A stretch of 64,000 nucleotides of DNA. Origin: JAJPKK01 sp963807015. GTDB lineage: Bacteria; Pseudomonadota; Alphaproteobacteria; Rhizobiales; Xanthobacteraceae. The DNA lies in contig CAWEAS010000008.1 in the NCBI GenBank assembly GCA_963807015.1, forward strand, positions 868,001 through 932,000, in the 5' to 3' direction. Below are positions 27,910 to 35,797 of the stretch, piece by piece. Position 1 is the first letter of the stretch. The number at the start of each line of letters is the position of its first letter. The notes below the pieces were generated by a model. It saw nothing but the letters and a program-made list of their open reading frames with translations. It had not been told where the DNA came from and did no database searches. The translations under genes were made by a program, and so were the position numbers.

Positions 27910-28049
27910 TGAAGTTAAAGCACTATATCGTATTCTAGCAAAGATTGTATCGCCATAAAATACATGCCGATCGAATACCGAAGCGACGGCAACAACAACT
28001 GACGATTCCACTCATTCGAGGCATCGGGAAAGTGTCAGCTGCGGTGCCG

Positions 28050-29261
28050 TTAGGCTGCGGCTTTACGCTCCTTGGTGGTATTCTGCCGGCGCACGTTGAT
28101 GGCCGCCGCATCCAGCCTCGTCTTGATATGGCTGGCGTAATACTTCTCGATCATGTCCACGCTGGTCCGGCAGTTCCAGGCCAACTGCACGATGTTGGCA
28201 CCCTCCAACAGCCGGAATGAAATATAAGTGTGGCGCAGGCTGTAGAATGTGTGAGGCAGCCCTTCACGGTCAAATTTCATGTTTAGCCGCTGAAGGATGT
28301 TATTGAACAGCTTGCACTGACGCTTTGGGAATACTCGGTCTGTCGGCGCAGGTTTGTTGCGCTTCTGCAACCGCCGGAAGACCGGCACCGCGTTGGCAGT
28401 GCTCTTACAGGGCCCGTAGCCGCGCTTCCCGCGGCATTCGATTTCGAGGATGGTCTCACCGCTACCGTCGTCATCCACGATGCTCACGTCCCGATATTCG
28501 AGGCGCGCCGCCTCATCGGGCCGGAGCCCGGTGTTGGCCATGAACAGCACGAAATCGTGAAGCTGGGCGTATTCCCAGGCAAAGCGTTTGACCGGCGGCT
28601 TTTTGGCGAGACGCTGGGTCTCCTCGCGAAGGGTGCGATACTCTTCGGGCGAGAACCAGGCACGGTGCGAGATTTTGCCGTTGGTCCGATAGGGTTCGGA
28701 CATATCCGGGAGGAACGTAATCCACTGGTGGCGCTGCGCGGTCTTGAGAACCTGGCGGAGCACGACGATTTCCTGGTGGAGCGTGTTACGGGCAAGAGCC
28801 TTCCCCCGCTCGGCCTTCGCCTTTTCCACTCGATGGATGCGGTAATCCTGAATCAAGCCGCTGGTGATCTGGGACAGGGCCTTATCTCCCATGAACGGGA
28901 GCAGGTGCAGATTGAGACGCCGCTCGTGACCCTGAACGTATTGCGGATTGCGCTGCCCTTCGGTCAGGACCGGAAATTCACGCAGAAACTGTCCTGCGGC
29001 ATCCCCGAAAGTCTTCTCGGCCTTGACCGGGACCAACTCGCCAAGCTCTCCCCGCTTGAACTTGCCCCGCAGCTCCAGGTACCACTCCTCCGCCGCATCC
29101 TCGGCCTGGGAGAGTTCCTCTTTCTTGGTGGTTGCCCGGTGCTGAACCCCTCCGACCGACGTGGAGCACTGCCAGTAGCGGCCGCCCGGCCGCTTATAGA
29201 GCTGAAATCTTTCCGCCCATGGTGTCGTGGCGGGCCGCCACCGTAGTTTCTTTCCTTGGTG
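28050..29261 (-). CDS. Tyrosine recombinase/integrase
   Basis: Site-specific recombinase of the phage-integrase type. The catalytic residues are visible: Arg in ANTGLRPDEAARL, the C-terminal HTFYSLRHTYIS box and the nucleophile Tyr in MIEKYYASH. A SAM-like N-terminal binding domain precedes (TFGDAAGQFL... and HERRLNLHLLPFMG). Conserved-looking sequence continues further upstream than any ordinary start: residues like WAERFQLYKRPGGRYW are in frame back to a TAG at 29262-29264, yet no ATG, GTG or TTG occurs before TTG 29036. I give the full open frame; the start codon is therefore unresolved, perhaps rare or lost. The adjacent att-like site at 29349 supports its role. Confidence 0.85.
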   Translation of the reverse strand, partial: HQGKKLRWRPATTPWAERFQLYKRPGGRYWQCSTSVGGVQHRATTKKEELSQAEDAAEEWYLELRGKFKRGELGELVPVKAEKTFGDAAGQFLREFPVLTEGQRNPQYVQGHERRLNLHLLPFMGDKALSQITSGLIQDYRIHRVEKAKAERGKALARNTLHQEIVVLRQVLKTAQRHQWITFLPDMSEPYRTNGKISHRAWFSPEEYRTLREETQRLAKKPPVKRFAWEYAQLHDFVLFMANTGLRPDEAARLEYRDVSIVDDDGSGETILEIECRGKRGYGPCKSTANAVPVFRRLQKRNKPAPTDRVFPKRQCKLFNNILQRLNMKFDREGLPHTFYSLRHTYISFRLLEGANIVQLAWNCRTSVDMIEKYYASHIKTRLDAAAINVRRQNTTKERKAAA

Positions 29262-29528
29262 CTAAATGTGCTAACAGTGTGCTAGGACTTTTTGCCCCAG
29301 TCAAGTTTTGAGAGGTGTGTTCTAAATGATTAGATTATTTGATAATTTTGGTGGCCAGGGTCGGAATCGAACCAACGACACAGGGATTTTCAGTTATGTT
29401 TACCTTCGGTAACATATTAAAATAATTCAATTCACGAGTCGCAAATCTGCGTGATGTGCTAAAAAACGTGCTAGAAAATCGAGTTTCCCACGTATTTGTC
29501 AGACAAATACAATATGGGAATGTGCTAG
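29259..29528. repeat. Cluster of GTGCTA direct repeats, probable integrase arm sites
   Basis: GTGCTAA/G occurs at 29259, 29268, 29279, 29456, 29468 and 29522, three on each side of the tRNA-Phe fragment. Short repeats on both sides of a core are what integrase arm-binding sites look like. A palindrome ATTTGTC-A-GACAAAT (29494-29508) lies within the cluster. Confidence 0.6.
29349..29393 (-). other. tRNA-Phe 3' fragment, probable attachment-site core
   Basis: Read on the minus strand this is the 3' half of a tRNA: the anticodon-loop sequence CTGAAAA (anticodon GAA, Phe), then GTGTCGTTGGTTCGATTCC of the T arm and CCTGGCCACCA, the acceptor end with CCA. No 5' half precedes it, so it is not a working gene. 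A 3' tRNA fragment beside an integrase is the usual trace of integration at a tRNA gene. Confidence 0.75.
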
Positions 29529-29617
29529 ACGAAACCGTCATTTCCAACCTCTCAAAACTATGGTGGGAAAACCCAGGTTTTGTTGAGGCCAGTTCGCAAA
29601 AACTGTATTGTGGCTCA

Positions 29618-29899
29618 ATGAACCGGAAAGCATTGCCAGCGCATGACATCGGCAGCGGAAACATATTCGCTGACCTGGGCCTGCCCGATGCCGAGACGCA
29701 TTTCCTGAAGGCCAAGATCGTTGCCGAAATCTACCGGATTACCAATGAGCGCGGCTTCACCCGGGCCCAGGCCGGGCGATTGATGGGTATCGGCCAACCC
29801 GAGGTGTCGCGCATGTTCAAAGGAGCCTTTCGGGAATACTCCATCACTCGACTGAAGCGGATGCTGAAGGCCCTCGATGCCGGGTCCCAGAACGGCTAA
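29618..29899 (+). CDS. Small XRE/HigA-like helix-turn-helix regulator
   Basis: 93 residues from ATG 29618. The conserved IFADLGLPDAETHFLKAKI leads into an HTH (RAQAGRLMGIGQPEVSRMFKG) of the HigA/MbcA-like kind usually paired with a RelE/HigB toxin. No toxin gene is upstream, so it is either an orphan antitoxin or a repressor; the palindrome at 29494-29508 upstream could be its operator. Its last codons overlap the next small gene by 23 bases, so the two are coupled. Confidence 0.75.
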   Translation: MNRKALPAHDIGSGNIFADLGLPDAETHFLKAKIVAEIYRITNERGFTRAQAGRLMGIGQPEVSRMFKGAFREYSITRLKRMLKALDAGSQNG

Positions 29900-30119
29900 G
29901 TCTCGTCCTGTGGCATTCTCCTCCAAGCCCAAGCCAAAGTTTTCCGGCGGCGTCCTCGGCCGCCTGGGGTGGGAGAAGATATGCGCCGTCGAGGGCATCA
30001 CGCTGCGCGAGGAGACCAGGCGGATGTTCGAGGAGTTCGACCGGCTCGGGCTGCCACCGGAGGAGCGCATCCGCCGGATCATCGCAAAGCACAGCAAAGC
30101 CAAGCGGCCTCGCAGGTAA
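29877..30119 (+). CDS. Small protein related to a Fic-associated antitoxin-like family
   Basis: 80 residues, basic. Its core (WEKICAVEGITL... and FDRLGLPPEERIRRII) closely matches the 68-residue protein encoded at 37536-37742 (FAKISAVEGVVL, FDRLGLSPEERVRRII), which precedes a Fic remnant. Small 'SAVEG' proteins commonly lie upstream of Fic genes in rhizobia and probably neutralise them. Here no Fic follows; the partner is the HTH gene upstream, so this is an orphan or has another role. Start GTG/ATG around 29877 overlaps the upstream stop. Confidence 0.65.
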   Translation: MPGPRTAKSRPVAFSSKPKPKFSGGVLGRLGWEKICAVEGITLREETRRMFEEFDRLGLPPEERIRRIIAKHSKAKRPRR

Positions 30120-30458
30120 AGGGGAGCCGACTTGGCTCCTCCCAGTTCCAAGGGATGAGCTATAGGCCTCCTTTCTATAGCTCATTATCGGCGCCAATAG
30201 TGAGAGCTATGGGCTTCCATAGCTTTTTGCTCCGTCGAGGAGGGGCGCCGATCGCCAAACTCGCGAAATCACGAGTGATAAAGCTGCCACACGCACGTTG
30301 AACGTGCATTCATCCTCGCAACAACCTGGATTGCCGTTTCGGCTGTCTGCAGCCAGAGTTGGCCTGGTTAGGCGTACTTTCTAATCAGTCATGATAGATG
30401 AAATAACTTGACTTTTTGCATAAAAAATGCAATTTTGGCCATCAAATAGGCCATAGAC
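30120..30458. other. Gene-free stretch with two hairpins before rloA
   Basis: Holds a perfect 10-bp inverted repeat TGAGCTATAG/CTATAGCTCA (30156-30184), then the terminator listed at 30205, then AT-rich DNA upstream of rloA with TTGACT at 30408 and a palindrome TTGCAT/ATGCAA (30416-30432) that could be promoter and operator. No gene supported. Confidence 0.45.
30205..30228 (+). terminator. Rho-independent terminator
   Basis: Perfect stem AGCTATGG (30205-30212) and CCATAGCT (30217-30224) with loop GCTT, followed by a short T run. It ends the HTH and small-protein operon. Confidence 0.75.
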
Positions 30459-31733
30459 ATGCTTTTAGAGTTCCGCCTGCGCAACTACCGGTCGTTTGCC
30501 GAGGAGCAGACCTTTTCTCTCGTTGCCTCCAAGGACGATCACCTTGCTGAGGAGAATACCGCCCCCACGAAGGTCAAGAGCATTCCGCGCGCGTTACGCA
30601 GCGGCGTCGTCTACGGGGCGAATGCCAGCGGTAAATCCAACCTTCTTCGTGCCTTGCTGCTGATGCGCGGCGTCGTCGTTAAATCGGCCACGCTGAAGCC
30701 TGACCAGACCTTTAACGTCCAGCCGTTTCGCCTAGACAACGAACTTCCGTCTCAGCCGACGATGTTTGAGGTGACGGTGGTGCTTGATGGCGTACGGCAT
30801 CAATACGGCTTCGAGTTCACTCCGACGCGCATCGTGCGTGAATGGCTACTGGTCTATCGGACGGCGCGGCCGCAAGCCTGGTTCGAACGGCACTTTGACC
30901 CGAAGAGCGAGAAGGATACCTACGAGTTCAGCAGCTTTCTAACCGGTCAGAAGAGCGTATGGCAGGAAGCGACGCGACCCAACGCGCTGTTCCTTTCCAC
31001 AGCCGTGCAGCTCAACAGTGAACAGCTGACACCTCTGCACCAATGGTTCTCGTCGAGCCTCGTGGTCCTGCCTGAAGGGGGATACCTGCCGTTCGGCTTC
31101 TCAACCAACATCATTCAAGACCCTGAGGGAGCCAGGTCTATTTCAACCCTCATGCGTTCGGCCGATATCGCGATCGATACAATCACCGCGGTGAAGCGCA
31201 AAGGCTTGCAGCGTGAGTTTCAATTCGATGTGCAGACGGGTGAGGCCGTTACCCGGCAGGTCGAAGGTGAGCTGCTGATACCGATGTTCAAACACCACGC
31301 AGGTAAGGTTGCCGCGGAGTTTGAGTTGGGCGATGAGTCGCAGGGGACGCAGAAGCTCTTTTCACTGGCGGGACCATTGCTGGACATTATTGACCAGGGC
31401 AAGGTGCTGGTTATCGACGAGCTGGATCGGAGCTTGCACCCGCTCCTGGTCCGGCAAATCGTTAGGACCTTCCATGATCCCGCACGCAGTGAGGCCGGTG
31501 CACAGCTTATTTTCTCCACCCACGATACGTCGTTGTTGGATACTGACTTACTTCGCCGGGATCAGATATGGCTCGCAGAAAAGACTAAGGCACAGGCTTC
31601 GCAATTAGTGCCGCTGACGGAGTTTTCACCGCGAAAGGGTGAGGCGTTGGAAAAAGGATATCTTGGCGGCCGGTATGGCGGAGTCCCGATCCTTGAGGAA
31701 CGGCTGAAAGCGGAGCGCCGTGGCAAGGCCTAG
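30459..31733 (+). CDS. RloA/AbiLi-type AAA15-family ATPase
   Basis: 424 residues from ATG 30459. An SMC/ABC-like ATPase: N-terminal FRLRNYRSF, Walker A GANASGKSNLLRA near residue 53, Walker B LVIDELDRSLHPLL near 320 and IFSTHDTSLLD near 352. ATPases of this family directly upstream of an RloB protein make up the RloAB/AbiL pair, linked with abortive infection and often found in type I restriction loci. The next gene starts inside this one's end (14-base overlap), so the products surely work together. Intact here, although its partner is broken. Confidence 0.82.
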   Translation: MLLEFRLRNYRSFAEEQTFSLVASKDDHLAEENTAPTKVKSIPRALRSGVVYGANASGKSNLLRALLLMRGVVVKSATLKPDQTFNVQPFRLDNELPSQPTMFEVTVVLDGVRHQYGFEFTPTRIVREWLLVYRTARPQAWFERHFDPKSEKDTYEFSSFLTGQKSVWQEATRPNALFLSTAVQLNSEQLTPLHQWFSSSLVVLPEGGYLPFGFSTNIIQDPEGARSISTLMRSADIAIDTITAVKRKGLQREFQFDVQTGEAVTRQVEGELLIPMFKHHAGKVAAEFELGDESQGTQKLFSLAGPLLDIIDQGKVLVIDELDRSLHPLLVRQIVRTFHDPARSEAGAQLIFSTHDTSLLDTDLLRRDQIWLAEKTKAQASQLVPLTEFSPRKGEALEKGYLGGRYGGVPILEERLKAERRGKA

Positions 31734-32309
31734 ATACAATCGCGAACGCACCAGCCGGGATCTTCGGAGGCGGCAAGGCAAACGACCCCCTTACGACCGT
31801 ATTCTGATCGTCACCGAGGGAAGCAAGACCGAGCCGAACTATCTGAATGAAATCCGCATAGAAAGGCGTGTCTCGAGTGCCCACATCAAGGTCGTTCCCG
31901 CCGGTGGGACCCAGCCGCTTAAGGTCGTGGAAGACGCTGAACGACTATTCCGGCAGTCCAAGGACTTTGAGCAGGTCTACGCTGTGTTTGACCGGGATAG
32001 CCATCCGGTGGATAGCTATCGCAACGCCCTGGCGAAGGCTGAGGCTTTAAACCAGAAGCTCAGAAATTCGGAAGGCAAGAAGGTTAGATTCAAAGCCATA
32101 CCGTCTGTCCCGTGTTTTGAGTTTTGGCTGCTGCTTCACTTTGAAGACGAGCAAGCCTACCACGAGCGCGACGTAATCTTCAGGAAACTGCGCCGGCATT
32201 GGCCGAATTATCAGAAGGGAGAAAAAGGAACATACGCCGCCTCCGCTGATAAGGTCCCAACCGCGACCGACCGAGCGATCAATTTGCGCCGTCACTTGTC
32301 AAACGCCAT
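31720..32309 (+). pseudogene. rloB/abiLii, 5' part, interrupted by an IS21-family element
   Basis: Starts at GTG 31720. 196 residues of an RloB protein are intact: YDRILIVTEGSKTEPNYLNE, VFDRDSH (metal-binding TOPRIM-like Asp) and the AIPSVPCFEFWLLLHF hallmark. At 32309 the insertion sequence begins; reading through adds 20 foreign residues before a stop. Removing the element and one CCAT copy restores a continuous frame to the fragment at 34588, giving a 228-residue protein, normal for the family. The foreign tail might still allow some function, but the conserved C-terminus is lost. Confidence 0.85.
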
Positions 32310-32357
32310 CCTGAACTGCCCCCTTTGCGTCATGAAGAACTGCCCCCACCTTTGGGT

Positions 32358-33215
32358 TCATGATGTCGGTTGAAGGTTAGTTCCGCCGGTTGCTGGACGG
32401 AGGGAGGCGGAGCCGACCGGAGGCCCGTCGCCGACAGGCGGCTTGATGAGGCCACTCTTTCGCTTGGCGCGGAGCCGGTAGCTGTCGCCGCGGATGGTCA
32501 GCACGTGGCTGTGGTGCAAGAGGCGGTCGAGGATTGCGGTCGCGACCACCGGGTCGGCGAACACCATGCCCCATTCGGCGACGCTGCGGTTCGAGGTGAT
32601 CAGCATGGCGCCGGTTTCGTAGCGCCGGCTGACCAGTTGGAAGAACAGATGCGCCGCGTCGGGCTCCAGCGGTAGGTAGCCGAGTTCGTCGACGATCAGC
32701 AGCTTCGGCTTCGACAGCGCCAACAGTTTCTCGTCCAGGCGCCGCTCACTGTGCGCCTTGGCGAGGCCGGCGACCAGCGTCGTCGCCGTTGTGAACTGCA
32801 CCGTGTATCCTGCCAGGATCGCCTCTCGCCCGAGCGCGATCGACAAGTGCGTCTTGCCGACGCCTGGTGGGCCGAGCAGCAGCACGTTCTCGCCATTGGC
32901 AATCCACCGTGACGCAGCCAGATCGCGGATCTGTTTCGGATCGATCGACGGCTGTGCTTCGAAGTCGAAGCCCGCAAGCTCCTTCACGGCCGGGAAGTGC
33001 GCGAGTTTCAGGGCCATCTCGATGCGGCGGTGATCCTTGCGGGTGATCTCACGCTCGCACAGCAGGATCAGCGTCTCACGCGCCGACAGGTTCGTACGCG
33101 CCGCCTCGTCGAGCAGGCTGTCAAGCTGGTCGCGGATACCGAAGAGCTGCAATCGCGCCAGCATGGCATCGAGCGGATCGGTCAGTGCTTCGGTCGCTTT
33201 CTTTGCGCGTGCCAT
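32358..33215 (-). CDS. istB: IstB-type ATP-binding transposition helper
   Basis: 285 residues from ATG 33215, which shares one base with the istA stop (TGATG). AAA+ ATPase with Walker A LLGPPGVGKTHL, Walker B LLIVDELGYLPL and the sensor TSNRS, preceded by the small helical IstB N-domain (RARLQ-type helices, EREITRKDHRRIE). It loads on DNA and activates the IstA transposase at the target. The longer open frame to 33524 is antisense-like extension into istA. Confidence 0.92.
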   Translation of the reverse strand: MARAKKATEALTDPLDAMLARLQLFGIRDQLDSLLDEAARTNLSARETLILLCEREITRKDHRRIEMALKLAHFPAVKELAGFDFEAQPSIDPKQIRDLAASRWIANGENVLLLGPPGVGKTHLSIALGREAILAGYTVQFTTATTLVAGLAKAHSERRLDEKLLALSKPKLLIVDELGYLPLEPDAAHLFFQLVSRRYETGAMLITSNRSVAEWGMVFADPVVATAILDRLLHHSHVLTIRGDSYRLRAKRKSGLIKPPVGDGPPVGSASLRPATGGTNLQPTS

Positions 33216-34525
33216 CAGAAGCTCCCTCCGATCGCCGCTTCGTATTCGGCAAGAGGACGCAACAACGAGGGCGACAGAGACGACGCCGATACCGTCGGTG
33301 CCGCGCTCTGTGGTCGGCAGACAGCGCCATCGCGACCGGCAACACCCTCGAGGTGGGCGGAATCGACGATCCGCAGACGGCGACCCTCCGATTGCTTGTG
33401 GACTGCAACCTCGCATGTGCCATGACGGATGCGCACTTCGCCGGCCGCGACCGTCACTGCCACACGTTCGCCGATCAGCTGCCACGGCACCGAGTAGCTG
33501 TTCGTGTCGATCTCGACAGCGCAATCGTTGCCAACGACGCGGGTCAGCTCGCGCAATAATCCGAATGACGGCCGCCCGCCGAGCGGCTTTAACCGGTGCG
33601 CCTCGTCACGCTCGAACCGGGCGATCGGCGCCTCGCCAGTCGTGCCGTGGATACGCATGTTCGCCACCCCATGCTCCCACTTGGCGAGATGCGCCTCGAA
33701 TGCTTCCCAGCTCGCGAAGGAATGCCCCGCGATCGCGTTCTTCTTCACGTAGCCGACGCCGCTTTCCGTCTTGCCCTTCGTGCGCGCCCGATAAGGCGCG
33801 CAGGCGCGAGGACGAAAGCCCCAATGCTTCGCAAACGCGATAAGCTTGTCATTGAACTGAATCGATCGGCTCACCGCGTCGTGGCGCACAACGAGCGCAC
33901 GCGGATTGTCCATCAGCACTTCCTCCGGAACGCCGCCGAAGGTCGTGAACGCGCTCTCGAGCCCCGCGAACCAGTGCTCCTGCTTCTCGGCCCGGAACGC
34001 ACGCACGTGCAGCCGTCGCGAATGCCCGAGCGTCGCCACGAACACGAACGCTTTGATCTTCGCGCCGCCGATCTCCACCAGACGCTCGCCGAAGTCGATC
34101 TGCAGCTGTCGGCCCGGTGGCGTCTCGAACCGCGTCGTCGCCAGCGCCTCGGCCTTCAGCGCCTGACGATAGGGCCGCACGGCGCGTTGTAGTGTTCGCC
34201 GGCTGACCGCTACGCCTTTCTCGGCCAACAGATCCTGGCGCACCACATCCGCATTGCCGCGATGCCGGACGAACCTCTCGCGCAGCCAATCTTCATGACC
34301 GTCGAGCCTCTTCGGTCGCATCGGCGACTTGAACGGCTTCGCGCCGCCCGCCGCAACATAGTCCTTCACCGTGTGATGGCTGCAGCCCAGCTGCCGCGCG
34401 ATCCGCTTCACACCCCACCCGCACGCCCTCAGGCGTAACATCTCCGCCACGTCGTCCGGCGTCTTCATCATCTGCCCCCGTGGATCACTCCACGATGGGC
34501 TTTCCGTGATTCGCTCCTCGTTCAT
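33215..34525 (-). CDS. istA: IstA-type DDE transposase
   Basis: 436 residues. An N-terminal HTH (MLRLRACGWGVKRIARQLG) is followed by the catalytic core: the first Asp in LQIDFGE, the second in VLMDNPRALV and the Glu in TKGKTESGVGYVKK, then a beta-barrel with NSYSVPWQLIGERV. Apparently intact, so the element could still move. Only the ends and the two genes are present, with no passenger gene. Confidence 0.93.
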   Translation of the reverse strand: MNEERITESPSWSDPRGQMMKTPDDVAEMLRLRACGWGVKRIARQLGCSHHTVKDYVAAGGAKPFKSPMRPKRLDGHEDWLRERFVRHRGNADVVRQDLLAEKGVAVSRRTLQRAVRPYRQALKAEALATTRFETPPGRQLQIDFGERLVEIGGAKIKAFVFVATLGHSRRLHVRAFRAEKQEHWFAGLESAFTTFGGVPEEVLMDNPRALVVRHDAVSRSIQFNDKLIAFAKHWGFRPRACAPYRARTKGKTESGVGYVKKNAIAGHSFASWEAFEAHLAKWEHGVANMRIHGTTGEAPIARFERDEAHRLKPLGGRPSFGLLRELTRVVGNDCAVEIDTNSYSVPWQLIGERVAVTVAAGEVRIRHGTCEVAVHKQSEGRRLRIVDSAHLEGVAGRDGAVCRPQSAAPTVSASSLSPSLLRPLAEYEAAIGGSF

Positions 34526-34587
34526 TTGCTCTCTCCTCAGCTATCCAAGGAGGGGGCAATTCCTCATGACGCCGAGGGGGCAATTTT

Positions 34588-34688
34588 CCATGGCGCGCGA
34601 CAGTCACTACACAGCTGAACACGGGTCGCAACCATTCACCGAAATGGATGAGCTGATCAAAGTTCTGCTGGAGACCGGAGTATCTTGA
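34588..34688 (+). pseudogene. rloB/abiLii, 3' fragment beyond the IS21 element
   Basis: The remaining 32 codons of rloB, starting in the second CCAT copy and ending at TGA 34686-34688. It reads ...QPFTEMDELIKVLL..., the RloB C-terminal pattern. The frame joins exactly to the 5' part when the element is removed. Confidence 0.85.
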
Positions 34689-34799
34689 TAGACACGCCTG
34701 TCGCGGTCCTGTGCGTCTAGCCATCTCGGGAAGTAACGTCCCGAGCCAGCGCATACCCTCGGAAAAATAATGAGCAGCAAGAAAAGCCGGATAAGCCGA

Positions 34800-35108
34800 T
34801 TAAAACTCTGGCAAATTATCCAAATTATCCTTTTTGGTATGGTCTTTCTTCGTCTTGATGTAGTTAATCCCATCTATGTTGATAACGAAGACATCCTCAC
34901 CTTTTTTCCACTTCCCGTCGTTGCTTTTGAAGGCGGTTATAAATGAAATGCCACTTTCATTTATGGCTTTGACGATAGCCTGCCGCTCGTACTCCTTCGT
35001 GGCCTCCAGCGAGTCACCGCTGTCCTTGCACGCCCTGACTTTGTCGATGTGAGTGTGCTTCGAATTAAACCTGACTGCCGTAATTACATAGTCTGCCCAT
35101 TTGGTCAT
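34800..35108 (-). CDS. DUF3892 family small protein
   Basis: 102 residues beginning WADYVITAVRFNSKHTHID, the pattern of DUF3892, with a C-terminal KWKKGEDVFVINIDG strand. Proteins of this family are short beta-rich and often accompany mobile DNA; function unknown. It lies 19 bases downstream of another small gene on the same strand, so they are co-transcribed. The 110 bases between rloB's fragment and this gene hold nothing I can name. The lower GC and codon use suggest a separate origin from the IS. Confidence 0.75.
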   Translation of the reverse strand: MTKWADYVITAVRFNSKHTHIDKVRACKDSGDSLEATKEYERQAIVKAINESGISFITAFKSNDGKWKKGEDVFVINIDGINYIKTKKDHTKKDNLDNLPEF

Positions 35109-35127
35109 GATACAGGTTTCCCTGAGT

Positions 35128-35343
35128 TCACTTGCCTTTGAGAATTTTGGAAAGCGAGCCCCCCATACGCTCGCGGAGGCTGTCGAGCCTCATGTCACCG
35201 CGAACACCGTGTGCAAAGTCAGGGCCGTAGGTCTCGCGCAAGGTCCGAACGAGCGTGTCACCGCGCTTGGCGCGGATCTCGCCATCTTGATCACGACAGC
35301 GGTCGTCCAGCCCCGGGTGACAGTCTCTGCCTTTGTTTCCCAT
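35128..35343 (-). CDS. Small hydrophilic protein of unknown function
   Basis: 71 residues from ATG 35343 behind the strong GGAGGTGA. The sequence (GRDCHPGLDDRCRDQDGEIRAKRG, LRETYGPDFAHGVRGDMRL, then SLSKILKGK) is charged and repeated in small rhizobial proteins I have seen next to mobile genes, but I cannot give a function. It may be controlled by the same divergent region (35406-35451) as the XRE gene. Confidence 0.7.
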   Translation of the reverse strand: MGNKGRDCHPGLDDRCRDQDGEIRAKRGDTLVRTLRETYGPDFAHGVRGDMRLDSLRERMGGSLSKILKGK

Positions 35344-35405
35344 GTTCACCTCCATCCTTGCCAGCACGTTGACCGCGGAATCGGCGTGTGCGACGGTTGG
35401 CCCAT

Positions 35406-35451
35406 ATGTAATACACCTGATTCGGATGCCACGTCAACCGTGGTATTACAT
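35406..35451. promoter_or_regulatory. Inverted repeat in the divergent control region, probable operator
   Basis: ATGTAATAC (35406-35414) and GTATTACAT (35443-35451) are perfect inverted 9-base arms in the 133 bases between the divergent genes at 35343 and 35477. A likely binding site for the XRE protein encoded alongside. Confidence 0.6.
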
Positions 35452-35476
35452 GTCAACCAATGGGAGCTGACACCTT

Positions 35477-35797
35477 ATGCCGCTTGAAGACCTGGGCAGG
35501 CTGGTCCTCGCAAAGCGCACTGAACTCGGTCTGGGAATTAGGGCCGCAGCCAGAGAAATTGGCATTAGCCACGCCACTTTGGCCCGTGTGGAGAAGGGCT
35601 TTCTGCCGGATTTGGAAAATTACGAGAAGATTCGGCGGTGGCTGGGCATCCAAGATGAGCCCTTTAAGCCAGCGGGTATCGGCACTAAAGCTCCGCAAGT
35701 GCACTTTCGTCGAGAAAAGACCGCGACAGCGGCCACGGCGGCGGCGTTGGCAAACATGATCCTCGCCGCACAGGCAGCGTGGCCGAAAAAGCAATAG
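35477..35797 (+). CDS. XRE-family transcriptional regulator
   Basis: 106 residues. The N-terminal 60 are a Cro/C1-type HTH (LVLAKRTELGLGIRAAAREIGISHATLARVEKG) and the rest is Ala-rich. It starts at ATG 35477 behind GGGAG. The following ImmA/IrrE peptidase gene begins inside its 3' end, so the two form a repressor-protease pair as in ICEBs1, where the peptidase cleaves the repressor to switch on the element. Confidence 0.85.
   Translation: MPLEDLGRLVLAKRTELGLGIRAAAREIGISHATLARVEKGFLPDLENYEKIRRWLGIQDEPFKPAGIGTKAPQVHFRREKTATAATAAALANMILAAQAAWPKKQ

Larger units (their letters stand above)
32310..34587 (-). mobile_element. IS21-family insertion sequence
   Basis: 2,278 bases with inverted ends: left AACTGCCCCCTTTGCGTCAT, right (reverse) AATTGCCCCCTCGGCGTCAT, each with a second AACTGCCCCC-type repeat inside, as is typical of IS21 multiple terminal repeats. 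It carries istA and istB on the minus strand and is flanked by the 4-bp direct repeat CCAT (32306-32309 and 34588-34591), so insertion is recent enough for the target copy to be intact. It splits rloB. Confidence 0.92.

Noticed and set aside
29456..29617. Toxin gene upstream of the HTH protein
   Set aside because: The open frame continues upstream but carries no RelE/HigB-like sequence and covers the repeat cluster.
33216..33524. N-terminal extension of istB
   Set aside because: It overlaps istA coding DNA in another frame; the family start is at 33215.
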